Positions 5,122 through 11,977 of a DNA stretch of 12,794 bases are shown here, piece after piece. The position numbers and the translations under genes are program-made. The stretch is from Firmicutes bacterium UBA3738 (GTDB lineage Bacteria > Bacillota > Clostridia > Peptostreptococcales > Anaerovoracaceae). Below the pieces are notes generated by a model. That model was given only the letters and a program-made list of their open reading frames with translations. It did not search any database and was not told the DNA's origin. The stretch's first letter is position 1, and each line of letters begins with the position of its first letter. Location: the NCBI GenBank assembly GCA_002372505.1, contig DFGY01000076.1:1-12794 (forward strand), read 5' to 3'.

Positions 5122-5160
5122 CTGCATCGATAGTCAGTTATAGTTAATGGAGATAAGCAC

Positions 5161-5250
5161 ATGTTCAATCAGAAAAACAACTGCATGATGATGATCATGA
5201 TGAACGCTATGATGATGCCCTCTTCCGGGCAAGGCATAGTGCATGATTGA
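5161..5250 (+). CDS. Methionine-rich leader peptide of the metY-metA operon
   Basis: A 29-residue ORF, MFNQKNNCMMMIMMNAMMM followed by PSSGQGIVHD and TGA. Nine of 29 residues are Met and eight lie within residues 9-19, in runs of three, two and three. GGAGA (5149-5153) stands 7 bases before the ATG, and the ORF begins about 33 bases after the predicted transcription start. It overlaps the 5' strands of RNA hairpins that lead to a terminator ahead of metY. By analogy with trp, his and leu leaders, the peptide itself is expendable; its translation speed reports the level of charged elongator Met-tRNA. Stalling at the Met codons would favour the antiterminator and switch on metY and metA. The ORF and its composition are seen directly; the mechanism is inferred. 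Confidence 0.88.
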   Translation: MFNQKNNCMMMIMMNAMMMPSSGQGIVHD

Positions 5251-5293
5251 CGTGACTCCATGACTTAATCAGCATAATATGTCAACCCGGAAG
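5205..5293 (+). promoter_or_regulatory. Attenuator hairpin and antiterminator of the met operon
   Basis: Two exclusive structures are visible. (a) Leader hairpin: CGCTATG (5205-5211) with CATAGTG (5235-5241, one G-U pair), and inside it GCCC (5217-5220) with GGGC (5227-5230). (b) Antiterminator: CTTCCGGG (5222-5229) is the exact complement of CCCGGAAG (5286-5293), extended by TTGAC (5247-5251) with GTCAA (5281-5285). The antiterminator takes GGG from hairpin (a) and GAAG from the terminator, so forming one excludes the others. Met codons 17-19 lie in the 5' strand of (a). Confidence 0.8.
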
Positions 5294-5317
5294 CAAGCAG
5301 GCCTTGCTTCTTTTTTT
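5290..5317 (+). terminator. Rho-independent terminator before metY (attenuator)
   Basis: GAAGCAAG (5290-5297) pairs perfectly with CTTGCTTC (5303-5310) around a 5-base loop, followed by seven T (5311-5317). It sits 27 bases before the metY start and after the leader peptide stop, and its first four bases are shared with the antiterminator. Confidence 0.93.
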
Positions 5318-5344
5318 ACGGAACAACATGAAGGGAGAAAGCAA

Positions 5345-6622
5345 ATGACAAATTACAACTTTAACACAAACTGCATTCACGCCGGATACAAGGCGGAAAA
5401 GGGACAGCCCCAGGTGCTGCCCATCGTACAAAACACAACTTACAGATACTATAACGCCCCGGACGTGGCGGCCCTCTTCGATCTTGAAAGCGACACATTC
5501 ATGTATTCGAGAATTGGTCATCCCGACGAAGACGCCCTGGAAAAGAAGTTCACCGCTCTGGAAGGCGGCACAGCGGCAGTTGCCGCATCATCGGGAATGG
5601 CTGCAATATTCATGGCAGTCACCACAATCTGCAGCGCCGGCGACCACATTCTCGCCAGCCCCAGCATTTACGGCGGGACCTTCAACCTCTTCGCCACTAC
5701 ACTGAAGAAATTCGGAATTGACGTAACCTTCGTGGATCAGACTCTCAGTGCAGAAGAAATAATCGCAAAGGCTCAGCCACGCACAAGGCTCCTCTTCGGA
5801 GAGGCCATAGCAAACCCGGCACTCCACGTTCTGGACTTTGAGAAGTTCTCAAAAGTAGCAAAGACCCTCGGCGTTCCACTGTTCATAGACAACACTCTGG
5901 CGTCGCCCTATCTTTGCAGACCAATAGAGCACGGAGCAGATATCGTCATCAATTCCACTACGAAATGGGCTGACGGCCAGGCCACATCCATGGGCGGAAT
6001 CGTTGTGGAAGCAGGTAATTTCGACTGGACAAAGGACGGCAAGTATCCGGAAATTACCGAGCCGGACGAAAGTTATCACGGTCTAAAATTCTACGAGAAG
6101 TTCGGCCCTGCAGCCTTCGCCATGAAGCTGAGAGTATGCGCTCTCAGAGACTTCGGTTCCTGCATAGCGCCTCTTAATTCCTGGCTCACATTCCAGAACC
6201 TGCAGCACCTGCCGGCAAGAATGAGAATTCATTCCGATAACGCACTGGAGCTGGCCAGATTCCTGGAGGCTCACGACAAGGTTGACTGGGTTTACTACCC
6301 CGGCCTGGAAGGAAACGAAAACTATGAGCTGTCGAAAAAATATCTGCCCAAGGGAGCAGGCGGCGTCCTGTCCTTCGCAGTGAAAGGCGGAAGAACAGCC
6401 GGCGAAAAGCTTCTGGAAAACCTTGAGCTCACAAGCATCGTAGTCCACGTAGGAGATATCAGAACCAGCGCCCTGCACCCGGCCAGCACAACCCACAGAC
6501 AGCTGTCCGAGGAAGACCAGATTGCCGCAGGAATCGACCCGGGTCTCATCAGAGTATCCGCCGGTCTGGAAGATATCGAGGACATTAAAGCCGACTTCGA
6601 CCAGGCACTGAACAAACTTTAA
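5345..6622 (+). CDS. metY: O-acetylhomoserine sulfhydrylase
   Basis: A 425-residue PLP enzyme of the Cys/Met metabolism family that joins sulfide to O-acetyl-L-homoserine to give L-homocysteine (direct sulfhydrylation). Seen: SRIGHP (55-60), SSGMAA (82-87), the PLP-stacking Tyr109 (SPSIYGG), FIDNTLASP with Asp182, and the Schiff-base lysine Lys207 in INSTTKWADGQ; the C-terminal HPASTTHRQL and GLIRVSAGLE segments complete the substrate site. Start 5345 was chosen over an in-frame ATG at 5279 because GGGAG (5333-5337) lies 7 bases upstream, the family N-terminus fits, and the longer form would be translated through the terminator. First structural gene of the operon, with metA 55 bases downstream; control is by the Met-codon attenuator. 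Sequence favours O-acetyl- over O-succinyl-homoserine. Confidence 0.96.
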   Translation: MTNYNFNTNCIHAGYKAEKGQPQVLPIVQNTTYRYYNAPDVAALFDLESDTFMYSRIGHPDEDALEKKFTALEGGTAAVAASSGMAAIFMAVTTICSAGDHILASPSIYGGTFNLFATTLKKFGIDVTFVDQTLSAEEIIAKAQPRTRLLFGEAIANPALHVLDFEKFSKVAKTLGVPLFIDNTLASPYLCRPIEHGADIVINSTTKWADGQATSMGGIVVEAGNFDWTKDGKYPEITEPDESYHGLKFYEKFGPAAFAMKLRVCALRDFGSCIAPLNSWLTFQNLQHLPARMRIHSDNALELARFLEAHDKVDWVYYPGLEGNENYELSKKYLPKGAGGVLSFAVKGGRTAGEKLLENLELTSIVVHVGDIRTSALHPASTTHRQLSEEDQIAAGIDPGLIRVSAGLEDIEDIKADFDQALNKL

Positions 6623-6677
6623 ACCGCAAATGCAAGCAAGCTTTTATCACAGAGACAAACAATAAGGAGAGATAAAA

Positions 6678-7637
6678 ATGCCAATTATAATTCCAAACGA
6701 CCTTCCCGCAACAGAAGTACTGAAAAGAGAAAACATTTTCTGCATGAGCGAAGGCCGCGCAGTAACACAGGACATCAGAACACTGGAAATCCTCGTAGTG
6801 AATCTTATGCCGACGAAAATCGCAACTGAAACTCAGCTGGCCCGTATGCTGGCCAACTCGCCGATACAGGTGCATCTGACACTTCTCAGAACCGAGACCC
6901 ACCAGCAGACCCATACTTCGGAAAAGCACATGGATACATTCTATAAAACCTTCGACGAAGTAAAGGATCAGCGTTTCGACGGAATGATTCTCACCGGTGC
7001 ACCACTGGATTTCATCGACTTTGAAGATGTTGACTACTGGGAAGAAATAACTAAGATTCTCGACTGGTCCCAGGAAAACATCTACACGAATTTCTACCTG
7101 TGCTGGGGAGCATTTGCCGCCCTTTACTATTACTACGGAATTCACAAGACCATTACCACAGGCAAAAGAAAGCTCTTTGGAATATACGAGCACAAAGTAA
7201 CACGCAGACATAACCCATTAGTTCGCGGCTTCGACGAATACTTCATGTCACCTATTTCCAGAGCTTGCTACGTTAGCCGCGAGGAAGTGCTGGAGCATCC
7301 GGAGCTGAGAATTTTAGCCGACAGTGAAGAAACAGGGCCGGCTCTCATTTCCACAGAAAACGGCCGCCAGATATTCATGCTGGGTCATAATGAATACGGC
7401 CGCAAAACACTTGCGGAGGAATACTGGAGAGACCGCAACGCAGGCAAACCAATCGAGCTTCCCGTAAACTACTTCGTAGATGACGACCCGGATGGTGCCA
7501 TTAAGCTTACATGGAGATCCCACGGCAACCTGCTCTTCTCCAACTGGCTCAACTACTACGTTTATCAGGAATCTCCCTATGATTACCTGGTTAACAAAAA
7601 CAGCGATTGGATAAACACTGAAAAGGAAAGACAGTAA
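6678..7637 (+). CDS. metA: Homoserine O-acyltransferase (probably acetyl)
   Basis: A 319-residue MetA-type enzyme that activates L-homoserine for methionine synthesis. The nucleophile is Cys142 (YLCWGAFAAL), with His237 and Glu239 (MLGHNEYG) completing the catalytic set, and the C-terminal SHGNLLFSNWLNYYVYQ segment is conserved. Residue 111, after TGAPL, is known to set acyl-CoA choice: Gly in the succinyl-using E. coli enzyme and Glu in acetyl-using Bacillus cereus MetA. Here it is Asp, so acetyl-CoA is the likely donor, in agreement with the adjacent MetY. AAGGAG lies 8 bases before the ATG. Cotranscribed with metY; it ends only 2 bases from the convergent phosphoesterase gene. Confidence 0.95.
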   Translation: MPIIIPNDLPATEVLKRENIFCMSEGRAVTQDIRTLEILVVNLMPTKIATETQLARMLANSPIQVHLTLLRTETHQQTHTSEKHMDTFYKTFDEVKDQRFDGMILTGAPLDFIDFEDVDYWEEITKILDWSQENIYTNFYLCWGAFAALYYYYGIHKTITTGKRKLFGIYEHKVTRRHNPLVRGFDEYFMSPISRACYVSREEVLEHPELRILADSEETGPALISTENGRQIFMLGHNEYGRKTLAEEYWRDRNAGKPIELPVNYFVDDDPDGAIKLTWRSHGNLLFSNWLNYYVYQESPYDYLVNKNSDWINTEKERQ

Positions 7638-7639
7638 CG

Positions 7640-8818
7640 CTATCTGCAATTGATAACAACGATTTCGCTTATTGTCCCGACTCTAAGGGGCGGGCCGTAG
7701 AATCCTACGCCTGATGTCACCACGGAAGTGGTGCTGCCCCACTCTTTCTTTCCATAGGCCTGGTCGCTCATGATTCTGGTAACTATGTTTCCCGGGAAAA
7801 TCTGGCCGTCATGGGTATGGCCGCTGACAACCAGGTCTATGCCGTACTTGTCCATATTTTGCAGATCTGAAGGCTCGTGTTCAAGAAGAATTACCGGGTC
7901 TTCTTTTGGTACATCCTTAAGAAGTTCGTCAAGGGTGGCTCTCACCTTCACACCATCACCCGGCCTTTTTTCGTCACGTCTTCCGGCAATTACGAGATTC
8001 CCAAGCTTAGGCACATTTACAACTTCGTCGGTGAGAAGCTCCCAGCCGCAGGAAATTAAAAAGTTATCCATGCGAGGATGTCTCTTTGCGTCCTGTGCTT
8101 CCCCAATGGTGAAGCCTCCGAGAAGTGGTTCGTCCACGTCGTGATTTCCGTAAACTACATACGTACCGATTCTCGGCTTCATTCCCCTGAGAATATCCGC
8201 ACATCTTTCTTCGTCTTTTATAGCTCCAAAAGCGCTAGTCACAATATCGCCGGCAATAAGCACCAGATCCGGATTCTGCTCATTGACCCGCTTTACCATA
8301 TCCTCGTATAGCTTTTCATTTGAATTTACACCTATGTGCAGATCGGCCAAAAGGACAATTTTTAATTCTTCCTCTAAACCAAGCTTTTCCTTATCCATAA
8401 TATAGTTGGTAACATGCACATCATGGGCGTGTATGCTTCCGTAAATGTTAAGGCCAACAGTCAGTGCCAGGAGCAAGGCAAGGACCGTACCCCAGAATCC
8501 TCTGCCTGCAGGCTTGCGTCTGAAATAATAAACTATGCCTCTGATTATTACAATAAACAGCAGTATTCCGAAGAAGTATAACAAGTATCCGAGGAAAATA
8601 TTCCCCCACTTCTGAAAGAAATAGTTTATATTTCCGTCCCGGACCAGAGCCCCTACCAGGGGAAACATCCACATTACAAATGGTATAATTAAAATAGCAA
8701 GGGTTGCCTTGTTCCTTTTTTCCTTCGGCGAAATCACCTTGCGAAGCGGCCCGAACAAAATACAAAGAGCCAAGATTGATATGCTGCAATATATTACTAA
8801 AAGAATAGTTAATTTCAT
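7640..8818 (-). CDS. Membrane-anchored calcineurin-like metallophosphoesterase
   Basis: A 392-residue protein with an N-terminal membrane domain of four predicted helices (about 3-24, 38-58, 74-98, 109-128) and a C-terminal metallophosphoesterase domain. The dimetal motifs are all present: DLH (159-161), GD (190-191), GNHD (224-227), LLEHEP with His314 and GHTH (333-336). The layout is that of the YkuE/YaeI-like group of membrane phosphoesterases, where lipid-linked or UDP-sugar substrates have been proposed; the substrate here is unknown. The domain should lie on the face reached after the fourth helix. AAGGAAA precedes the ATG. It is a single-gene unit convergent with metA (2-base gap) and divergent from the YbjN gene. 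Confidence 0.9.
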   Translation of the reverse strand: MKLTILLVIYCSISILALCILFGPLRKVISPKEKRNKATLAILIIPFVMWMFPLVGALVRDGNINYFFQKWGNIFLGYLLYFFGILLFIVIIRGIVYYFRRKPAGRGFWGTVLALLLALTVGLNIYGSIHAHDVHVTNYIMDKEKLGLEEELKIVLLADLHIGVNSNEKLYEDMVKRVNEQNPDLVLIAGDIVTSAFGAIKDEERCADILRGMKPRIGTYVVYGNHDVDEPLLGGFTIGEAQDAKRHPRMDNFLISCGWELLTDEVVNVPKLGNLVIAGRRDEKRPGDGVKVRATLDELLKDVPKEDPVILLEHEPSDLQNMDKYGIDLVVSGHTHDGQIFPGNIVTRIMSDQAYGKKEWGSTTSVVTSGVGFYGPPLRVGTISEIVVINCR

Positions 8819-8904
8819 GTCTTTTCCTTATTAGTTGCGACTTATTGAAATGATTTTACTCCCCCGAGACTAAGTATTCAACATAAAATTATATTTCATT
8901 GTTA

Positions 8905-8933
8905 TTGAGACAGATGTGCAGTGATGTTATAAT
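8905..8933 (+). promoter_or_regulatory. Promoter of the YbjN-domain gene
   Basis: TTGAGA (8905-8910) and TATAAT (8928-8933) are 17 bases apart, with the extended -10 TGT immediately before. The predicted start near 8940 leaves a leader of about 27 bases. Confidence 0.8.
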
Positions 8934-8966
8934 CTCTATAACTTAATCAACAGGAGGGGCAATACA

Positions 8967-9428
8967 ATGACAGTATTTGAAAGAATAACAGAGCATCTGG
9001 AAAGCGAAGGATGCGAGTACTACGAAAGAGAAGACAAAGGCGCAGTGGCATTTACATGTGGCTCCGAAGAACTGGAGGACACCCTGGACTGCATTATTCA
9101 TGTAGATGAGGATTCTTATGTAATTACAGTTCTCTTCCCCTTTGAATGCGATATGAATTGCCTGAATGAGCTGGCAATACTTCTGGCTCAGATTAACTGC
9201 GGAATGTGGATGGGCAACTTCGACATAGATTTCGATGACGGGCAAATTGCCTTCAGGTGCTTTTTGAGCGCTATGGATGCACTTCCATCAGATGAGCAAA
9301 TCGGCACGGCAATAGTATCTGCCGTAAAGAACGTAGAGATGAACTTTGACGACATTCACGCTGTAGCTACGGGAATGCAAACCGCCCACGACGCAATATA
9401 CGCAGGCGGTAGTAGTCTGACTCAGTAG
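8967..9428 (+). CDS. YbjN-domain protein
   Basis: A 153-residue acidic protein matching the YbjN domain family (PF10722), which folds like type III secretion chaperones and Tir-chaperone proteins. The pattern is typical: an N-terminal helix (FERITEHLESEG), beta strands (GAVAFTCG, DSYVITVLFPF), a helix (MNCLNELAILLAQINCGMWMGNFDID) and further strands (GQIAFRCFL). The function of such stand-alone proteins in Gram-positives is not established; chaperone or regulatory roles have been suggested in Enterobacteria. AGGAGGGG precedes the ATG, indicating strong translation, and it has its own promoter and terminator. Not in an operon. Confidence 0.8.
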   Translation: MTVFERITEHLESEGCEYYEREDKGAVAFTCGSEELEDTLDCIIHVDEDSYVITVLFPFECDMNCLNELAILLAQINCGMWMGNFDIDFDDGQIAFRCFLSAMDALPSDEQIGTAIVSAVKNVEMNFDDIHAVATGMQTAHDAIYAGGSSLTQ

Positions 9429-9454
9429 CATGCCTCCCGGGCACTACTTTATTT
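9424..9454 (+). terminator. Terminator after the YbjN-domain gene
   Basis: AGTAG-CA-TGCC (9424-9434) pairs with GGCA-CTACT (9440-9448), 9 pairs with a 2-base bulge and a 5-base loop, followed by TTATTTAT. The hairpin includes the YbjN stop codon and ends at the stop of the convergent microprotein gene. Confidence 0.6.
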
Positions 9455-9580
9455 ATCGATCACTTTCTTGATAATGAAATATGACACAGTCATATCAAAA
9501 GCGAACATGCAGGCGTATACCGCCGTGCAGAATTTCGCATGCTTTTTGTAATTCCAGTCTTTAAAAAAATCCTTTTTCAT
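9449..9580 (-). CDS. 43-residue single-helix membrane microprotein
   Basis: An ORF of 43 codons begins MKKDFFKDWNYKKHAKFC and continues with a hydrophobic stretch (about residues 17-37: FCTAVYACMFAFDMTVSYFII) and a basic tail KKVIDK. The basic N-terminus followed by one membrane helix suggests an inner-membrane peptide, probably with the N-terminus inside. AGGTAG lies 6 bases upstream of the ATG, and the start is 25 bases after the stop of the racemase gene, so it is probably the last gene of that leftward operon. Two Cys occur in or near the helix. No family recognised. It fills an otherwise gene-free 177-base gap. Confidence 0.65.
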   Translation of the reverse strand: MKKDFFKDWNYKKHAKFCTAVYACMFAFDMTVSYFIIKKVIDK

Positions 9581-9605
9581 TTTTTCTACCTATCTACTTT
9601 GCTTT

Positions 9606-10403
9606 TTATATTTCAATACATTTCTCTTCAGATAGTTCTACCGTGCCTTCAATACAAATGGCTGACAAAGCGCCATTTCTTATTTCCGCGGTGGTTCGAA
9701 TATCCCCCTTAGGCTGACGGATATCGTATACATATGTACCATCCGGTTTTTCTTGGGACAATACCGCCCCAAGTGCCGTGGACCCGGATCCACAGCTACC
9801 CTCGAAAAATGTCGACTTTACTTCGTCCACGTAAACTACCGGAGTCATTTTTATCTGCTCTGTCCGGGCGAGGTCATCAACGAACATCACTCCCATGGCC
9901 GGTGTATTGTATGTTTCCATGACCTTTTCTTTTATTGCGTTGAAATTTTCAAGACTGGGCTTTATTCCGCCGGCTATGACATGCATGATGCCGTCCAGGT
10001 CGACAATATCGAAAGCCTGACCAAATCCACAATCAATTACGTCTATGGCAACGGGAATGGGCATGCGGATTTTTGTATAATTCCTGCCGGTGTCCACTTC
10101 CACATCAACAGGATGTTGCGCCCCGCTTGTGTTTATTGTAACAGTGCGGCTGTCAGATGCGCTTCCTAACATGCCCTTCCCTTTCATAAGGGCAAAGGCT
10201 CTTGATGCATTCCCGCAGAATTCATAGCCGCACATGCACATAGTGTTTTCGTCAACCACAAAGGCTACCTGCTCGCCGCCCAGTTCTTCTTTGGACAAAA
10301 GCACCTCGGCCACATTTGCGTAATCTTTTTCATCAACGTGAGATGTAACGAATAAGGTTACGTTCCCCGATGTATTTATTATTCGGAATTTTATTTCGCT
10401 CAT
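9606..10403 (-). CDS. DAP-epimerase-fold amino-acid racemase, CntK/histidine racemase-like
   Basis: A 265-residue cofactor-independent racemase with the two-cysteine active site: Cys63 in GYEFCGNASRAF and Cys204 in EGSCGSGSTALGA. It looks like DapF at first, but the surrounding residues follow CntK, the staphylococcal histidine racemase of staphylopine synthesis: NTSGNVTLFV near the N-terminus (CntK has a PSGNMTILV segment), EFCGNA, SCGSG, and a C-terminal RQPKGDI like HQPGGSI. DapF proteins usually have NDF near the N-terminus and CGNGxRC, both absent here. The likely reaction is L/D interconversion of an amino acid such as histidine; meso-DAP is less likely. The ATG overlaps the deformylase stop (ATGA), so the two are translationally coupled. 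No CntL/CntM-like opine genes are visible. Confidence 0.75.
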   Translation of the reverse strand: MSEIKFRIINTSGNVTLFVTSHVDEKDYANVAEVLLSKEELGGEQVAFVVDENTMCMCGYEFCGNASRAFALMKGKGMLGSASDSRTVTINTSGAQHPVDVEVDTGRNYTKIRMPIPVAIDVIDCGFGQAFDIVDLDGIMHVIAGGIKPSLENFNAIKEKVMETYNTPAMGVMFVDDLARTEQIKMTPVVYVDEVKSTFFEGSCGSGSTALGAVLSQEKPDGTYVYDIRQPKGDIRTTAEIRNGALSAICIEGTVELSEEKCIEI

Positions 10404-10879
10404 TTTCTCATCACCAGTGATTTATTGTCGATTGCTCTCATGGTTGCCAGGATTCCGTCTAGATGATCGTACTCATGCTGGATAAGTTCAGACATATCAT
10501 CATCCATTTTCATTTCGCAATCCTGCCAGTTTTCATCTTTATATCTCAGAATACAGTGTCTATATCTTCTGACACGAACCAGCAGTTTCGGAAAGGACAT
10601 GCAGTCGTCCATTAGTTCCATCATTTCATCGCCAAGGAATTCGAGAGTCGGATTGATTATTACATAAGGCTTGTCAGTAAGCATGCAAATAAGCCTTTTC
10701 TTCACTCCTATCTGAGGTGCGGCTATTGCTCTTCCAAATCCATAATCTCTTTGTATGCCCCTTATACAATCGAACATATCCTCAAACACAGGTCTAAGTT
10801 CTTCCAATTCTTCACGTTTCACTTCTTCCGACACTTCATATAGTTCGGGATTACCCAGCAGCAGTATTTCTCTTTCCAT
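10400..10879 (-). CDS. Divergent peptide deformylase
   Basis: A 159-residue metalloprotein of the peptide deformylase family, which removes the formyl group from N-terminal fMet. The metal ligands are all present: Cys in DDCMSFP (motif II) and both His in QHEYDHLDG (motif III, HExxH with catalytic Glu). Motif I reads GRAIAAPQIG, with Ala where the usual GxGxAAPQ has its second Gly, and motif II has DDCMS in place of EGCLS. It is therefore probably an active but non-housekeeping paralogue. The start codon is taken as ATG at 10879: AGGAGG lies 6 bases from it but only 3 from a GTG at 10882. It lies 28 bases after the AKR gene and overlaps the racemase by 4 bases. A link between deformylation and the racemase is not obvious. 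Confidence 0.85.
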   Translation of the reverse strand: MEREILLLGNPELYEVSEEVKREELEELRPVFEDMFDCIRGIQRDYGFGRAIAAPQIGVKKRLICMLTDKPYVIINPTLEFLGDEMMELMDDCMSFPKLLVRVRRYRHCILRYKDENWQDCEMKMDDDMSELIQHEYDHLDGILATMRAIDNKSLVMRK

Positions 10880-10907
10880 CACTAACCTCCTAGTTGTTCA
10901 ACCGAAT

Positions 10908-11921
10908 TTAATACCAGTCATGCTTTTCGTTTTTATCAAGCTTGTTGATTTTCTCCATCTCCTCATCGGTAAGTTCAAAACCGAACAGATCGAGATTTTC
11001 TTTAATATGATCCGGATTGCTGGAGCCAGGAATGACGACTATTCCCCTTTGAAGGTCCCATCTCAAGATTACCTGAGCAGCCGATACTCCATGAGCATCA
11101 GCTATTTCGTTAATGGTTTTGTCCCCAAGCATTTCCTTTGTGTGACCTCTGCCGCCAAGAGGATACCAGCACTGAACCACTATGCCCTTTTCCTGAATAA
11201 ATGGGACCACATCCTGCTCCTGATAGTATGGATGTATCTCGTTTTGAACGAGGGCGGGAGTGGTATCCACCTGAGGCAGGAATTCTTTTAATTCCTCCAC
11301 GTACCAGTTGGAAAGTCCGATGGAGTGAATCTTCCCTTTCTTTACATAAGACTCCATGGCCTTGTAGGCCTCTACGTCTCCGTCCCCCGGGTGATGGAGC
11401 AGCATCATGTCGACATATTCTATATCCAGCTTCTTCAGGGCCTGGTCGATTGCTTCTTCCGGCTTGTCAAATTGTGTTGGATATATTTTTGTTATTACGA
11501 AAATATCTTTTCTCGGAATGTCGTATTCTTCCATAGCCTTTCTGACTCCCTCGCCGACGGCCTCTTCATTTTCGTACATGTAGGCAGTGTCAATTAGCCT
11601 TCCGCCGTTTTTGAGATGCTCTTTGACAGAATTCACGCAGGTATCGTGATCCAGAGAATATGTACCGATGCCAAGAATAGGCATTTCATATCCGCTGTTA
11701 AGCTTGACCTTCTTGGTTTTGAAATTGAACTCGGCTACGCCGACTCCTTCATTATCGGCCTTTTCACTTCCGGACGGCTCACTGCTGTCCGAGGACCCAG
11801 GCTCAGCAGAGGCCTCGCTCTTTGAAGACCCGCCGCCATCGGTTGGGCCTCCGCAACCTGTCAAAAGGCCGGTCATCCCTAATAGCAATATCACCATCAA
11901 CACCAAAGCTTTTCTTTTCAT
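10908..11921 (-). CDS. Secreted lipoprotein with aldo/keto reductase domain
   Basis: A 337-residue protein. It has a lipoprotein signal peptide (MKRK, hydrophobic core, lipobox LLTG before Cys23), a Gly/Ser/Glu linker of about 40 residues, then a complete aldo/keto reductase barrel. The catalytic tetrad is visible: Asp and Tyr in DTAYMYENE, Lys in ITKIYP, His in MLLHHPG; GLSNW, QNEIHPY and the cofactor loop VIPGSSNPDHI follow. Family members use NAD(P)H to reduce carbonyls in the cytoplasm, so an exported form is unexpected; cofactor supply outside the cell is unexplained. ATG at 11921 is preferred to the in-frame GTG at 11930, which lies inside the AGGTGG binding site. First gene of a cluster with the deformylase, the racemase and the microprotein. 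Confidence 0.9.
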   Translation of the reverse strand: MKRKALVLMVILLLGMTGLLTGCGGPTDGGGSSKSEASAEPGSSDSSEPSGSEKADNEGVGVAEFNFKTKKVKLNSGYEMPILGIGTYSLDHDTCVNSVKEHLKNGGRLIDTAYMYENEEAVGEGVRKAMEEYDIPRKDIFVITKIYPTQFDKPEEAIDQALKKLDIEYVDMMLLHHPGDGDVEAYKAMESYVKKGKIHSIGLSNWYVEELKEFLPQVDTTPALVQNEIHPYYQEQDVVPFIQEKGIVVQCWYPLGGRGHTKEMLGDKTINEIADAHGVSAAQVILRWDLQRGIVVIPGSSNPDHIKENLDLFGFELTDEEMEKINKLDKNEKHDWY

Positions 11922-11966
11922 CCTATCCACCTATATTTCTTCAACTACCGCTTTACAATTCACATT

Positions 11967-11977
11967 ATTCTAACACA
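11967..11977 (-). promoter_or_regulatory. Extended -10 promoter of the AKR operon
   Basis: On the minus strand TGTGTTAGAAT fits TRTGnTATAAT with one change. Only T-rich sequence is found at the -35 distance. A start near 11960 gives a leader of about 39 bases. Confidence 0.6.

Noticed and set aside
5279..5344. Longer N-terminus for MetY from an ATG at 5279
   Set aside because: It would run through the terminator hairpin, has no binding site, and adds residues not seen in the family; the start at 5345 has a good site.
5128..5344. SAM riboswitch or T-box in the met leader
   Set aside because: No T-box sequence of the AGGGTGGNACCGCG type and no SAM-I core is seen; the leader peptide and hairpins account for the region.
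6585..7211. Minus-strand ORF of 208 codons across metA
   Set aside because: Antisense shadow of metA, which has full catalytic motifs and a strong ribosome binding site.
8888..8893. TATAAT on the minus strand as promoter of the metallophosphoesterase
   Set aside because: No acceptable -35 box at 16-18 bases and no extended -10; the hexamer alone in A/T-rich DNA is weak evidence.
9606..10403. Plain diaminopimelate epimerase (dapF)
   Set aside because: The N-terminal NDF and CGNGxRC motifs are missing, and motif context agrees better with CntK-like histidine racemases.
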